Positions 49,657-58,555 of a DNA stretch of 61,399 bases are shown here, piece after piece. The stretch spans positions 1 to 61,399 of the forward strand of contig NZ_JACAAX010000040.1 of NCBI RefSeq assembly GCF_013377085.1. The letters run 5' to 3'. The notes beneath the pieces are model-generated. The model made no database searches, had not been told where the DNA came from, and saw only the letters and a list, made by a program, of their open reading frames with translations. Source of the DNA: Rhodoplanes sp. GTDB lineage: Bacteria > Pseudomonadota > Alphaproteobacteria > Rhizobiales > Xanthobacteraceae. The position numbers and the translations under genes are program-made. The first letter of the stretch is position 1, and each line of letters opens with the position of its first letter.

Positions 49657-51175
49657 GGGGCACCACGGAATCGAGCACGCGGGCGGACGACAGCACGCCT
49701 GGCAGTCCGGCGCCCGGATGGGTGCCGGCACCGACCAGATAGAGCCGGTCGACCTCCTCGCTGCGGTTGTGGGGACGGAACCACGCGCTCTGGGTGAACA
49801 CGGGCTCGAAGCCGAACGCGGCACCGAGAACGGAACGGAGCCGGGTGTGGAAGTCCTGCGGAGTGACGATGCGGGACGTGACGACGTTCTCCTCCAGGCC
49901 CGGCAGCACGGTGCGGCCGAGGAAGTCGGAGATCGCCCGCCGATACGGCTCCGCCGCATGGGCCCAGTCGACGCCGCCGGCGAGATTCGGCACCGGCGAG
50001 AGAACGTAGAAGGTGTCGCAGCCGGGCGGCGCCAGCGACGGATCGGTCGCGGTCGGGTGGTGGAGATAGAGACTGAAATCGGGCGCCAGCACCTTGCGGT
50101 CGAAGATGTCGCGCAGCAGCTCCTTGTAGCGCGGCCCAAGCAGGATCGAGTGGTGCGGCACGCCGCGGTACTGGCGGCGCGTGCCGAAATACCAGACGAA
50201 CAGGCTCATCGAGTAGCGGGCGCGGCCGAGCTTCTTGTCGGTCCAGCGCCGGCGGACTTCCGCCGGCAGCAGGTGCCGATAGGTCCACGCCGCGTCGGCG
50301 TTGGAGACCACGATGTCGGCCGCGAGGGTCTCGCCGGAGGCGAGCTTGACGCCGGTCGCGGCGCCGCCCTCGACCGTGATCGAGGTGACCTCCTGATTGT
50401 ACCGGATGGTGTTGCCCTGGACCTCGATCAGCTTGGCCAGGCCCTGCACCAGCGCGCCGGTGCCGCCCATGGCGCACCAGACGCCGTACTCCCGCTCGAG
50501 GTGAGAGATCAGGCAGTAGATCGACGTGGTGGTGAACGGGTTGCCGCCGATGAACAGCGGATGGAACGAGAGCGCGATGCGGATCCGCGGGTCCTTCACG
50601 TAGCTCGCGGCCAGCCCGTAGACGGTGCGATAGCTCTTCAGCCGGAACAGCTCCGGCAGCAGCTTCGCCATCGACAGGATCGAATGGAACGGCTGGTTGG
50701 AGAGCTGCTCGAAGCCGACCCCGTAGATCGCCTTGCTCTGCGCCATGAAGCGCTCGTAGCCGTCGACGTCGTCGGGCGCGAGCCGGCCGATCTCGCGACG
50801 CATCGTCTCCGGATCGCGGCTCGCCGTGAAGGTCTCGCCGTCGTCGAAGCGCACCCGGTAGAACGGCTCCACCGGCTTCAGGGTGATATCGTCCTCGAAG
50901 CGGCGGCCGGCGAGCGACCACAACTCCTCGAACAGTTTGGGCAGGGTGACGATGGTCGGCCCGGCATCGAACGTGAAGCCGTCCTGGCGGAACACGGAGG
51001 CGCGGCCGCCGGGCTGGTCGAGCTTCTCCAGCACGGTGACGCGATAGCCGCGCGCGCCGAGCCGGATGGCGGCGGCGAGGCCGCCGAACCCGCTTCCGAT
51101 GACGATGGCATGCGGCACGCGCGCCCCCGGGCGGACCACGGGTGGGCGCGGCCTGTCAAGTGTCAAGTTGGACAT
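49637..51175 (-). CDS. crtI: Phytoene desaturase
   Basis: 512 residues. FAD motif AIVIGSGFGGLAAAIRLGAR, RASVFRQDGFTFDAGPTIVT, and C-terminal LYLVGAGTHPGAGLPGVLSS are the CrtI signatures. It desaturates phytoene, here probably to lycopene for the spirilloxanthin series. The ATG at 51175 is preceded by a GTG one codon earlier (51178) that could also serve. A perfect PpsR site begins ~12 bases upstream. Confidence 0.96.
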   Translation of the reverse strand: MSNLTLDRPRPPVVRPGARVPHAIVIGSGFGGLAAAIRLGARGYRVTVLEKLDQPGGRASVFRQDGFTFDAGPTIVTLPKLFEELWSLAGRRFEDDITLKPVEPFYRVRFDDGETFTASRDPETMRREIGRLAPDDVDGYERFMAQSKAIYGVGFEQLSNQPFHSILSMAKLLPELFRLKSYRTVYGLAASYVKDPRIRIALSFHPLFIGGNPFTTTSIYCLISHLEREYGVWCAMGGTGALVQGLAKLIEVQGNTIRYNQEVTSITVEGGAATGVKLASGETLAADIVVSNADAAWTYRHLLPAEVRRRWTDKKLGRARYSMSLFVWYFGTRRQYRGVPHHSILLGPRYKELLRDIFDRKVLAPDFSLYLHHPTATDPSLAPPGCDTFYVLSPVPNLAGGVDWAHAAEPYRRAISDFLGRTVLPGLEENVVTSRIVTPQDFHTRLRSVLGAAFGFEPVFTQSAWFRPHNRSEEVDRLYLVGAGTHPGAGLPGVLSSARVLDSVVPHGADLA

Positions 51176-51186
51176 CACGACATGAC

Positions 51187-51204
51187 TGTAACATCCAATT
51201 GACA
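51187..51204. promoter_or_regulatory. Perfect CrtJ/PpsR site upstream of crtI
   Basis: TGTAACATCCAATTGACA fits TGT-N12-ACA exactly. It lies 12 bases before the crtI ATG, so a bound repressor would cover the start region of the crtIB transcript. Additional TGTCAAG copies at 51154 and 51161 lie inside the first codons. Confidence 0.7.
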
Positions 51205-51290
51205 GTCGAGCTAGGCCCGAGGCGGTCCAAACCGCCGCATCGTGCTTTTACGCATGCGACAGGGTGGCTGGGCCCGGCGCGGGCGGCGGG

Positions 51291-52184
51291 TCAGCCCGCC
51301 GACGCCGCCACCCCGACCTCGCGGGAAAACTCCTCGATCAGAGCGGCGATCTCGCCGGGCTTCTCCTCGTGGGCGAGGTGGCCGAGCGTGCGCAGGCAGA
51401 CGACGCGGGCGCCGGGGACGAGGCCACGGGCCTGGAACGATTCGTCGGGCGGCACCGTGCCGTCGCGGCCGCCGGCGACCAGCAGGAGCGGCACGGCGAG
51501 CCGCGGCAGGTCGGCGGTGAGCGGGGCGAGATCCCAGTTCGCCATCATGGCCAGCGCCGCATGGACGTGGCCGGCATTGCGGGCGAGCCGGCCATAGAGC
51601 TCCTCGCCGGACGCCGTGATGGTCGAGCCGGTGCTGTTGAGGATGCCGCGGATCAACCCCTTGTTCTCGGCCCGCCAGGCGAAGAACCGGGCCGTCAGGG
51701 TGGTGCCGGCGAGAAGGCGGGCGATCGGCGCGAAGGTGTGGCCGGCGACGCCGCGGAACGGCATCAAGGCACCGTTGATGCTGACCAGGCCGCGCGGCGC
51801 GATCATCCCGTCGAGCGTCATGCGGATCAGCACGGCGGCGCCGGCCGAATGCCCCGCGGCGAGCACCGGCCGCACCGCCAGCGTGTCGAGCAGCGCCCGC
51901 ACGGCCGCCGCCATGCCGGGCAGCGACAGGCTCGAATCGTCCTCGATGCGGGTGAAGCCATGGCCCGGCAGGTCGGGCGCCACCACCGTGAAGCCTTTGG
52001 CGAGATGGGGCGCGAGGTCGCGCCAGGAATGGGTGGCGGCGCCGGTGCCGTGCAGCAGCAGCAGGATCGGCCCCTGCCCCATCTGCTGGACGTGCCAGCG
52101 GATCCCGCCCGCGTCGACGAAGCGGCTCGCCTCCCGGTTCGGCCAGTCGCGGCCGTCCCGCTCCCATACCAAATGATCGCTCAT
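51291..52184 (-). CDS. bchO: BchO, alpha/beta hydrolase linked to Mg chelatase genes
   Basis: 297 residues: REASRFVDAGGIRWHVQQMG, oxyanion region LLLLHGTGAATHSWRDL, nucleophile elbow AAGHSAGAAVLIRM and a late His in LRTLGHLAHEEKPGEI. This is BchO, whose exact reaction is unknown but whose genes go with bchI-bchD. Here fbp and another hydrolase lie between it and bchD. The short gap to crtI and the common direction suggest read-through into carotenoid genes. Confidence 0.9.
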   Translation of the reverse strand: MSDHLVWERDGRDWPNREASRFVDAGGIRWHVQQMGQGPILLLLHGTGAATHSWRDLAPHLAKGFTVVAPDLPGHGFTRIEDDSSLSLPGMAAAVRALLDTLAVRPVLAAGHSAGAAVLIRMTLDGMIAPRGLVSINGALMPFRGVAGHTFAPIARLLAGTTLTARFFAWRAENKGLIRGILNSTGSTITASGEELYGRLARNAGHVHAALAMMANWDLAPLTADLPRLAVPLLLVAGGRDGTVPPDESFQARGLVPGARVVCLRTLGHLAHEEKPGEIAALIEEFSREVGVAASAG

Positions 52185-52344
52185 GCTGAAAACGTCACGA
52201 TTCTTGAAAACGTCGCCAGGCCGCAGCCTTTCCTACGCGCTGCGGCGGCCCCTGGATCACGGATCTCCGATCAGGTCTCCGAACCGGTCGTCGGCCTCGC
52301 GGCCCCGGGGGCGAGCCGCCGCCTCGCCGTGACGGCGGAGCCGT

Positions 52345-53421
52345 TCACTTCGCCGCGGTCGTCGTGAACAGCTCGCTGCTCTTGAACTTCGGCGTCTCGA
52401 ATTTCCGGCCGCTGTGGTCGCGGTGATAGGCCTCGATCCGCTCGACCTCCTCGCGCGACCCGAAGATCAGGGCGATGCGCTGGTGCAGCTTGGTCGGCTT
52501 GATGTCCATGATGCGGTCCTGGCCCGTGGTGGCCAGCCCGCCCGCCTGCTCGGCGATCATGGCGATCGGGTTCGCCTCGTACATCAGCCGCAGCTTGCCG
52601 GGCTTGCCCGGATCGCGGGTGTCGCGCGGATACATGAACACGCCGCCGCGGATCAGGATGCGGTGGCAGTCGGCCACCAGGGCGGCGATCCAGCGCATGT
52701 TGAAGTCCTTGCCGCGCGGGCCCGACTTGCCCGCCAGGCATTCGTCGACATAGCGCTTCACAGCCGGCTCCCAGAACCGGGCATTCGAGGCGTTGATGGA
52801 GAACTCCTGGGTGGTCTGCGGCATGCGGATGCGCGGATTCGTCAGGATGAACTCGCCGAGCTGCGGATCGAGCGTGAAGCCGTGTACCCCGGTACCGACG
52901 GTGAGCACCAGCATGGTCGACGGTCCATAGATCGCGTAGCCGGCGCAGACCTGCTTGATGCCGGGCTGCAGGAAGTCCTCGGGACGCGGTTCGACGCCCG
53001 GATTGGGGGCGCGCAGGATCGAGAAGATGCTGCCGACCGGAGCGTTGACGTCGATGTTGGAGGAGCCGTCGAGGGGATCGAACAGGAGCAGATACTTGCC
53101 GCGGGGATAGCGCGCCGGGATCGCCCACGGCATGTCCATCTCCTCGGAGGCCATGCCGGCGAGCTGACCGCCCCACTCGTTGGCCTTGATGAACATGTCG
53201 TTGGCGATGACGTCGAGCTTCTGCTGCGACTCGCCCTGAATGTTGGTGCTGCCGGCCGCGCCGAGCGCGCCGCCCAGTGCACCGTTCGCCACCCGTCGGG
53301 CGATCGCCTTGCAGGCGAGGCCGACATCGATGATCAGGGCACTGAAATCCCCGGTCGCCTCCGGGAACCTGCGTCTCTCTTCGATCAAAAATTGCGACAG
53401 CGTCGTGTGATCGGTGAGCAT
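52345..53421 (-). CDS. fbp: Class I fructose-1,6-bisphosphatase
   Basis: 358 residues with [20 protein letters not shown] (metal/substrate loop), [20 protein letters not shown] and [20 protein letters not shown], standard for class I FBPase. It removes the C1 phosphate of FBP in gluconeogenesis and the Calvin cycle. It is in the minus-strand block between bchO and the second hydrolase, not with cbb genes. Whether it is light-regulated with the block is an inference from position. Confidence 0.93.
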   Translation of the reverse strand: MLTDHTTLSQFLIEERRRFPEATGDFSALIIDVGLACKAIARRVANGALGGALGAAGSTNIQGESQQKLDVIANDMFIKANEWGGQLAGMASEEMDMPWAIPARYPRGKYLLLFDPLDGSSNIDVNAPVGSIFSILRAPNPGVEPRPEDFLQPGIKQVCAGYAIYGPSTMLVLTVGTGVHGFTLDPQLGEFILTNPRIRMPQTTQEFSINASNARFWEPAVKRYVDECLAGKSGPRGKDFNMRWIAALVADCHRILIRGGVFMYPRDTRDPGKPGKLRLMYEANPIAMIAEQAGGLATTGQDRIMDIKPTKLHQRIALIFGSREEVERIEAYHRDHSGRKFETPKFKSSELFTTTAAK

Positions 53422-53652
53422 TGGTCGTCTCCCAATCTCAACTCATAACGTCCACGACGAGCAGGCTGCAAGCGGAGAAGGCCTCGACACCGAAGCTGCC
53501 GGCCTTTCGGAAAACATCCGCCGGCATCGCTTGCTCGCGTCTATGAACTATAGTCTCGCGCCTGCACAAAAACCAAGGTGATATCGCATCACGATCAAAA
53601 AACTCGTACCCGGTTCTTTACGGAGGCCGTGCCGGGCGGCGTGGTCATGCAT

Positions 53653-54738
53653 TCAATCGACAGGATCTGCGAAGCGAACGGGCATCGATCCGGCGACGAA
53701 CGAATCGTAGGCGCGGTCGACCTCGTCCGGCACCTCGAAATGCGGGAACGCGCCGGTCGGAAACACCCGGACTGTCCAGTTCGGACGGGCCGCCATCATG
53801 TCGAGCTGCCCATAGTCCGTGAAGTCGCCGCGTATCCCGCGGATGACCAGCACGGGCAGCCGAAGTTGCCGGTAGACCCGGGTGATGTCCCGGCTGAACA
53901 GAAAGCCGCTGACGAAGTAGAACGGCGCGTGCTCGGCGCCGGGCTGATGCGCCGTGACGTAGTCGTAATCGCGCAGACCTTCGTCGATGTTCTTCGATCC
54001 CCACGCCTTCTCGAGAAAGTACCGGGCGCTGGGCCGGGTGTTCAGGAGGTCGAACACGGCGCGGCCCCAGACCGGGAACGAGAACGCACCGTAGAGCGCG
54101 GACTTGCCGCGGGTGCTGCCGGGCGGGCCATCATAGGGGCCCCGTGAGTCGAGGCCCGTCGGGCTGACCAAGGCGATGCTGCGGAAGGTATCGGGTGCCT
54201 CCACGGCGGCGCGGGCCAAAAACTCCGCGCCGAGCGACAGCGCGATCGCGTCGATCGGCCCCTCGCCGTGGACGCGGCGGATCTCCTCCACCATGGCGTG
54301 GATCGCGTCGGTCATCAGACGCGGCGTGTACTCGCGCCGGCTGCGCTCCGAGAAGCCGAAGCCCGGCAGGTCGAGCGCGTAGACGGTGCGCTTGGCGCGC
54401 GCCGCCTCATAGAGGGGCCGCACCTCGTAGGCCGAGGCGGCGGCATTGACGCTGTGGATCAACAGCAGCGGCGGAAGGCTCGCCTCCGCGACCGGGGCCG
54501 TCGTCACCGCGGGCCCGGCCGTGTAGTAGCTCAGCCGGCCGGCGACGCTGTCCATGTCGCGCTGGTCGCCCGGCAAAGCCGGCGGCAGCCGCATCCGGTT
54601 TGGGATCAGGAAAGTGCTGCAGGCGAGCCAGCCGAGCGCCGCCGCGGCCGGCAAAGCGGCGAGGCCGAGCGCCAATCGACCGCCGCTCCCGCGACGGATC
54701 GGAGCCGGGCGGCGGGGGAGCATCGACGTCATGCGCAT
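53653..54738 (-). CDS. Membrane-anchored alpha/beta hydrolase between fbp and bchD
   Basis: 361 residues. The N-terminus has a basic stretch and a hydrophobic anchor (LALGLAALPAAAALGWLACS), then an alpha/beta hydrolase domain: LLLIHSVNAAASAYEVRPLY, VYALDLPGFGFSERSRREYT and nucleophile elbow AIALSLGAEFLARA, where Ala replaces the first Gly of GxSxG; a His lies in TGAFPHFEVPDEVDRAY. It is clearly distinct from BchO. ATG at 54738 has GAGG nine bases upstream. Function unknown; exported or periplasm-facing hydrolase is the safest call. Confidence 0.8.
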   Translation of the reverse strand: MRMTSMLPRRPAPIRRGSGGRLALGLAALPAAAALGWLACSTFLIPNRMRLPPALPGDQRDMDSVAGRLSYYTAGPAVTTAPVAEASLPPLLLIHSVNAAASAYEVRPLYEAARAKRTVYALDLPGFGFSERSRREYTPRLMTDAIHAMVEEIRRVHGEGPIDAIALSLGAEFLARAAVEAPDTFRSIALVSPTGLDSRGPYDGPPGSTRGKSALYGAFSFPVWGRAVFDLLNTRPSARYFLEKAWGSKNIDEGLRDYDYVTAHQPGAEHAPFYFVSGFLFSRDITRVYRQLRLPVLVIRGIRGDFTDYGQLDMMAARPNWTVRVFPTGAFPHFEVPDEVDRAYDSFVAGSMPVRFADPVD

Positions 54739-54837
54739 CGGGGGTGACCTCATCTCGAGGCGCGATGCGCCCGGGAACACCTCAATAACGTCCGGCGCGG
54801 CCGCTTGGTTCTCCGCTCCGGCCGTTTTGCCGCATGA

Positions 54838-54984
54838 GGTGTTCACCTCCCCCTGGAGGGGGGAGGTCGGCGGACGAAGTCCGCCGGGTGAGGGTGACAG
54901 CGCCCGCCGGTGTCCGGGGCCTTCACCCCACCCCGGAGCGCGCCTTTGGCGCGCCCCGACCCTTCCCCTCCAGGGGAGGGTGAC
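54838..54984. repeat. Rhizobiales palindromic repeat 3' of bchD
   Basis: The left half (CCTCCCCCTGGAGGGGGGAG plus GGCGGAC-GAA-GTCCGCC) and the right half (GCGCGCC-TTT-GGCGCGC plus CCTTCCCCTCCAGGGGAGGG) are two facing palindromic modules that also pair with each other. The same construction recurs at 56847-57005, so two copies bracket bchD. Confidence 0.8.
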
Positions 54985-54992
54985 GGCCTCGC

Positions 54993-56810
54993 CTACCCGG
55001 CCAGCGACTCGCGGGGCGGCGTCACCGCCTTGATGGCGCCGGAGATCGCGGCAGCGTCCGCATGGGGCAGCGGCAGATACATGGCGTCCATCTCGGCCGC
55101 GATCTTTCGCGCCAGCGGGCGCGGATGCGGGGCGGTGTCGACCAGGAGCGCCGTCAGGCCGGCGGCCCGCAGCGCGCGGGCGGAGGCGAGCGCATCCTCC
55201 TCGGCCTTGGGCCGGCCGGGGGCGCCGTCGCGGGCGATGTTGGCCGAGCCGTCGGTCAACAGGATCACGAACGGCGTCTGGCCTTTTCGGCGGATCTGGT
55301 CGGCCAGCATCACGGCGAGGTCGATCCCGCAGGCGAGCGGCGTGCCGCCGCCGCCCGGCAGGCCGGCGAGGTTGCGCTTGGCGCGGACGAGAGACCGTGT
55401 CGGCGGCAGCAGCAGCTCGGCCGCCTTGCCGCGGAACGACACCATGGCGACCTGGTCGCGACGGACATAGCATTCCGCCAGCAACAGCTCGACCGCGCCC
55501 TTGGCCTCGGCGAGGCGATGCAGCGCCGCCGAGCCCGACGCGTCGACGACGAAGATGGTCGTCGTCTCGGTCTTCTGCTTGAAGCGGGTGATGCGGAAAT
55601 CGTCCTTGCGGACCTCGACCCGGGCGGTGCGCTCGGCAAGCCCGCTCTGTCCGCCGCTCTGCTCGCGCTCGCGCCGGCGCAGCGGCTGCCACGGCGCCGC
55701 CGCCCGCAGCGTCTCGATCACGTTGAGGCGGGCGCCGCCGGAGCGCGGCTCGCCGCGCCGCACGCCGGCCGGTCGTCCGCGCAACTTCGTTTTCTGGAGA
55801 TGGCCGGCGCGGCCGGCCGAGGGGGCGCGCGGCTTGATGCGGCCGGCGAGCTTGAGCTGCTCCAGGATGCCGGCCGGGATCGCCGCCTTGACGGCCTCGA
55901 GGATCATGTCCTCGAGCGGGCGGTCCTCGACATTTTCCGGCTGCTCGTTCTCGCCCTCGGGCGGCGGCTGGTCGGGCGGCTCGTCGTCCTGGGGGGGCTG
56001 CTCCTCCTCGGGCGGCGGCATCGGCAGGCGGGTGGCGCGCGGCGCCAGCACCAGGCGGGCGGCGATCGCCGCGTCCTCCTTGCTGATCTCCCAGCGGCCG
56101 GCAAGCGCCGCATGAGCGCGCGCGACCGCGAGCGCCAGCAGCGGCGCGCGGAGCGAGTCGACGCCGAGCGACAGCGCCGTGCCGCACAGCGCCTCGACCA
56201 CCTCGTCGGGCGCCGTGACGTCGGCGAGGCGTTTTCGCGCTGCCGCGACGTCGTCGGCATCGGGACAATCGTCGGCCGGCGGCTCCGGCGACACGCCCTC
56301 GAAATCGAGCCGGAAGGCGAGGCGGTCGGCGAGCGCCGCGGGCGGCCGCTCGTCCTCGGTCATGCCCTCGTCGAGGGCGACGACGCCGAAGCGGGTCGGA
56401 CTGTCGATGCGGATGCCGTCGCGCTCGACCGTGACGCCGCCATTGTCGAGCACGGCGGCGAGCCTGGCCGCGGTGCCGGCCGAGACCCGCTCGGCCATGG
56501 CGACCAGCAGCACGCCGCCGTCGGTCTCGGCGAGAATCCCGCGCTCGGCGATGGGCTTGCCGGCCCGCAGCGTCGCCGCGAGATCGAGCCCGCCGAGCAG
56601 CCGGCTGTCGTCGATATGGAGCGGCAGCCGCCGCACCGGCACGCCGGGCGGCAGCAGACTTTTAAGCGTGGCGAGCCAACGGTCGCGGGCCAGCCCCGGC
56701 AGCGAGCGCAGCGCCACCCCGACCGTGCCGGCCGGATCGACCGCGACCAGCGCCGCCGCCAGCACGGCGTCGGCCCAGGGAGAGCGTTCGGTTTCTGTCT
56801 TGTCCGTCAT
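54993..56810 (-). CDS. bchD: Magnesium chelatase subunit D
   Basis: 605 residues: degenerate AAA+ domain (TRFGVVALDEGMTEDERPPA), a Pro/Glu/Asp-rich acidic linker (PPPEEEQPPQDDEPPDQPPP), then a von Willebrand A domain with the MIDAS sequence FVVDASGSAALHRLAEAKGA and LPGGGGTPLACGIDLAVML. BchD couples BchI ATPase activity to BchH. The length fits the family. Palindromic repeats separate it from both neighbours. Confidence 0.95.
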   Translation of the reverse strand: MTDKTETERSPWADAVLAAALVAVDPAGTVGVALRSLPGLARDRWLATLKSLLPPGVPVRRLPLHIDDSRLLGGLDLAATLRAGKPIAERGILAETDGGVLLVAMAERVSAGTAARLAAVLDNGGVTVERDGIRIDSPTRFGVVALDEGMTEDERPPAALADRLAFRLDFEGVSPEPPADDCPDADDVAAARKRLADVTAPDEVVEALCGTALSLGVDSLRAPLLALAVARAHAALAGRWEISKEDAAIAARLVLAPRATRLPMPPPEEEQPPQDDEPPDQPPPEGENEQPENVEDRPLEDMILEAVKAAIPAGILEQLKLAGRIKPRAPSAGRAGHLQKTKLRGRPAGVRRGEPRSGGARLNVIETLRAAAPWQPLRRREREQSGGQSGLAERTARVEVRKDDFRITRFKQKTETTTIFVVDASGSAALHRLAEAKGAVELLLAECYVRRDQVAMVSFRGKAAELLLPPTRSLVRAKRNLAGLPGGGGTPLACGIDLAVMLADQIRRKGQTPFVILLTDGSANIARDGAPGRPKAEEDALASARALRAAGLTALLVDTAPHPRPLARKIAAEMDAMYLPLPHADAAAISGAIKAVTPPRESLAG

Positions 56811-56846
56811 GGCGAACCCGGAAAACTGATGCCTCGCGGCGCTTCA

Positions 56847-57005
56847 CTTCACCCTCCCCTGGAGGGGGAGGGTCGACGCGCGAAGCGCGTCGGGGTGGGG
56901 TGAAGCCCCGGGGCGCCAACTCATCTTTTTCGTCCGGCCTGTCGGCCGGGTCACCCCCACCCGCTCCGCTCCGCGGACCGACCTCCCCCCTCCAGGGGGA
57001 GGTGA
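56847..57005. repeat. Rhizobiales palindromic repeat between bchI and bchD
   Basis: CTTCACCCTCCCCTGGAGGG with GACGCGC-GAA-GCGCGTC, followed 50 bases later by CGCTCCGCTCCGCGG and CCCCCTCCAGGGGGAGGTGA. It has the same two-module architecture as 54838-54984 and lies within the bchI-bchD operon, so it must be transcribed. Confidence 0.8.
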
Positions 57006-57020
57006 AGGACAGAGCGGGCG

Positions 57021-58043
57021 TTAGGCCCCGAAATGCTCCTGCAGGGCGCGCTCGACCCGCACGGTGGAGCCCGCCTCGTCGAGCGGATTGCGCCGCAGCC
57101 GATGGCGCAGCGCCGACGGCGCCACCCGGCGCAGATGCTTGTCGCCGACGGTCGCGTCGCCATCGAAGGCGGCGAGCGCCCGGCCGGCGCGGATCAGCGT
57201 CAGCTCGCCGCGCAGCCCGTCGGTGCCGAGCCCCATGCACAGCTTGGCGGCGCTTTCCAGCGTCGCATCCGGCACCTTCACGGAGGGCAGCTTCTCGCGC
57301 GCCGCCAGGAGGCGGCGGCGGAGCTTGTCGTCGTCCTTCTTCCACTTGGCGACGAAGGCCTCGGGGTCGCGCTCGAAGGCGTCGCGCCGCCGCACCACCT
57401 CGATGCGGGTCGCCAGATCCTCGGGCGTGCGCACCTCGACCGACAGGCCGAAGCGGTCGAGGAGCTGCGGGCGCAGCTCGCCCTCCTCCGGGTTGCCGGT
57501 GCCGACCAGCACGAACCGCGCCGGATGCCGGATCGAGATGCCCTCGCGCTCGACCACGTTCTCGCCCGAGGCGGCGACGTCGAGCAGCAGGTCGACCAGG
57601 TGATCCTCCAAGAGGTTCGCCTCGTCGATATAGAGAAAGCCGCGATGGGCGCGGGCGAGCAGCCCGGGCTCGAAGGCCTTGACGCCCTGGGTCAGCGCCC
57701 GCTCCAGGTCGAGCGCGCCGACCACCCGGTCCTCGGTGGCGCCGAGCGGCAGGTCGACCACCGGAACCTGCACCTGGCGGCTCTTGAGCTCGCCCTCCTT
57801 CTTGCCGCGGCAATGCTCGCAGGCCGGCGCCGGCTTGTCGGGATCGCACGCATAGGGACAGCCGACCACGACCTTCATTTTGGGAAGAAGCTGCGCCAGC
57901 GCGCGCACCGCGGTCGACTTGCCGGTGCCGCGGTCGCCGAAGGCGAGCACGCCGCCGACCGTCGGATCGACGGCAGCGATCAGCAAAGCGAGCTTGATCT
58001 CGTCCTGCCCGACGATGGCGGAGAACGGAAATACCAATGCCAT
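57021..58043 (-). CDS. bchI: Magnesium chelatase subunit I
   Basis: 340 residues of the AAA+ ATPase: MALVFPFSAIVGQDEIKLAL, Walker A FGDRGTGKSTAVRAL, VDLPLGATEDRVVGALDLER and Walker B GFLYIDEANLLEDHLVDLLL. It drives Mg insertion with BchD and BchH. A GGC-rich but weak ribosome binding site precedes the ATG at 58043. It is the first gene of the minus-strand block and has a PpsR site ~100 bases upstream. Confidence 0.96.
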   Translation of the reverse strand: MALVFPFSAIVGQDEIKLALLIAAVDPTVGGVLAFGDRGTGKSTAVRALAQLLPKMKVVVGCPYACDPDKPAPACEHCRGKKEGELKSRQVQVPVVDLPLGATEDRVVGALDLERALTQGVKAFEPGLLARAHRGFLYIDEANLLEDHLVDLLLDVAASGENVVEREGISIRHPARFVLVGTGNPEEGELRPQLLDRFGLSVEVRTPEDLATRIEVVRRRDAFERDPEAFVAKWKKDDDKLRRRLLAAREKLPSVKVPDATLESAAKLCMGLGTDGLRGELTLIRAGRALAAFDGDATVGDKHLRRVAPSALRHRLRRNPLDEAGSTVRVERALQEHFGA

Positions 58044-58116
58044 GGAAAGCCCAATCTCGATGAGGCAATACGCAACACGCCCTACGCCCGCCCGCCCGCT
58101 GGCGAACCGCGCAATG

Positions 58117-58159
58117 TGTCAGGTTCGACGAGTATAGGAGCTGTCAAGCCGGGGCAACA
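58117..58159 (-). promoter_or_regulatory. bchI control region with perfect PpsR site
   Basis: TGTCAAGCCGGGGCAACA (58142-58159) fits TGT-N12-ACA exactly, and another TGTCA lies at 58117. On the minus strand a TATACT hexamer (58131-58136) could be the -10 box, with the PpsR site covering its spacer and weak -35. This would repress the bchI-D-fbp-bchO block under oxygen. Confidence 0.62.
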
Positions 58160-58277
58160 TGCGTAGGCACCCGGAGTTTCGCCATCGATAGCGGAAACCG
58201 AGTTGCCGTTCTTCATCTTCGGCGAAAACGCTGGCCGGCCCAACGAGGTTATCCTTGAGCCCTTGTCAGATTCGCTG

Positions 58278-58304
58278 TGGTTCAATTAGATTACAATAGA
58301 ACCA
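58278..58304 (+). promoter_or_regulatory. Candidate operator/promoter of the toxin-antitoxin pair
   Basis: TGGTTC (58278-58283) and GAACCA (58299-58304) are perfect inverted arms around an AT-rich core that holds TACAAT (58292-58297), a good -10 hexamer. The position immediately upstream of the antitoxin gene fits an autoregulatory operator. Confidence 0.55.
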
Positions 58305-58315
58305 ATGAGGTCCCG

Positions 58316-58555
58316 ATGCCTTCCGCCTTCACGGTCCGTCTCGACGACGATACCGTCGCCGCCCTCGACCAGCTCGCGGAGAAGACCGAGCGGTCGAGGA
58401 GTTGGCTGGTCGCCAAGGCGGTCGAGGACTTTGTAGCGCTGAATGCTTGGCAGATCGGCAAGATCGAAGCCGGGATCGCAGCCGCCGACCGCGGCGACTT
58501 CGCCAGCGACGACGAGGTCCGCCGGGTCCGGACGAAATACGCGACGAAGCGATGA
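58316..58555 (+). CDS. ParD/CopG-like ribbon-helix-helix antitoxin
   Basis: 79 residues: MPSAFTVRLDDDTVAALDQL followed by ERSRSWLVAKAVEDFVALNA, the ribbon-helix-helix pattern, then a C-terminal acidic tail that would wrap the toxin. ATG at 58316 has GAGG six bases upstream; an in-frame start 13 codons earlier would read through the operator. Its stop overlaps the toxin ATG (ATGA). It probably represses its own promoter. Confidence 0.85.
   Translation: MPSAFTVRLDDDTVAALDQLAEKTERSRSWLVAKAVEDFVALNAWQIGKIEAGIAAADRGDFASDDEVRRVRTKYATKR

Noticed and set aside
53653-56268. Single 871-codon frame joining the hydrolase to sequence opposite or within bchD
   Set aside because: The upstream part is the wrong frame of bchD and the join passes through the palindromic repeat. 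The hydrolase starts at 54738 with its own ribosome binding site.
58263-58297. TTGTCA...TACAAT as a standard promoter for the toxin-antitoxin pair
   Set aside because: The spacer is 23 bp, too long. Only the -10 hexamer and operator arms are kept.
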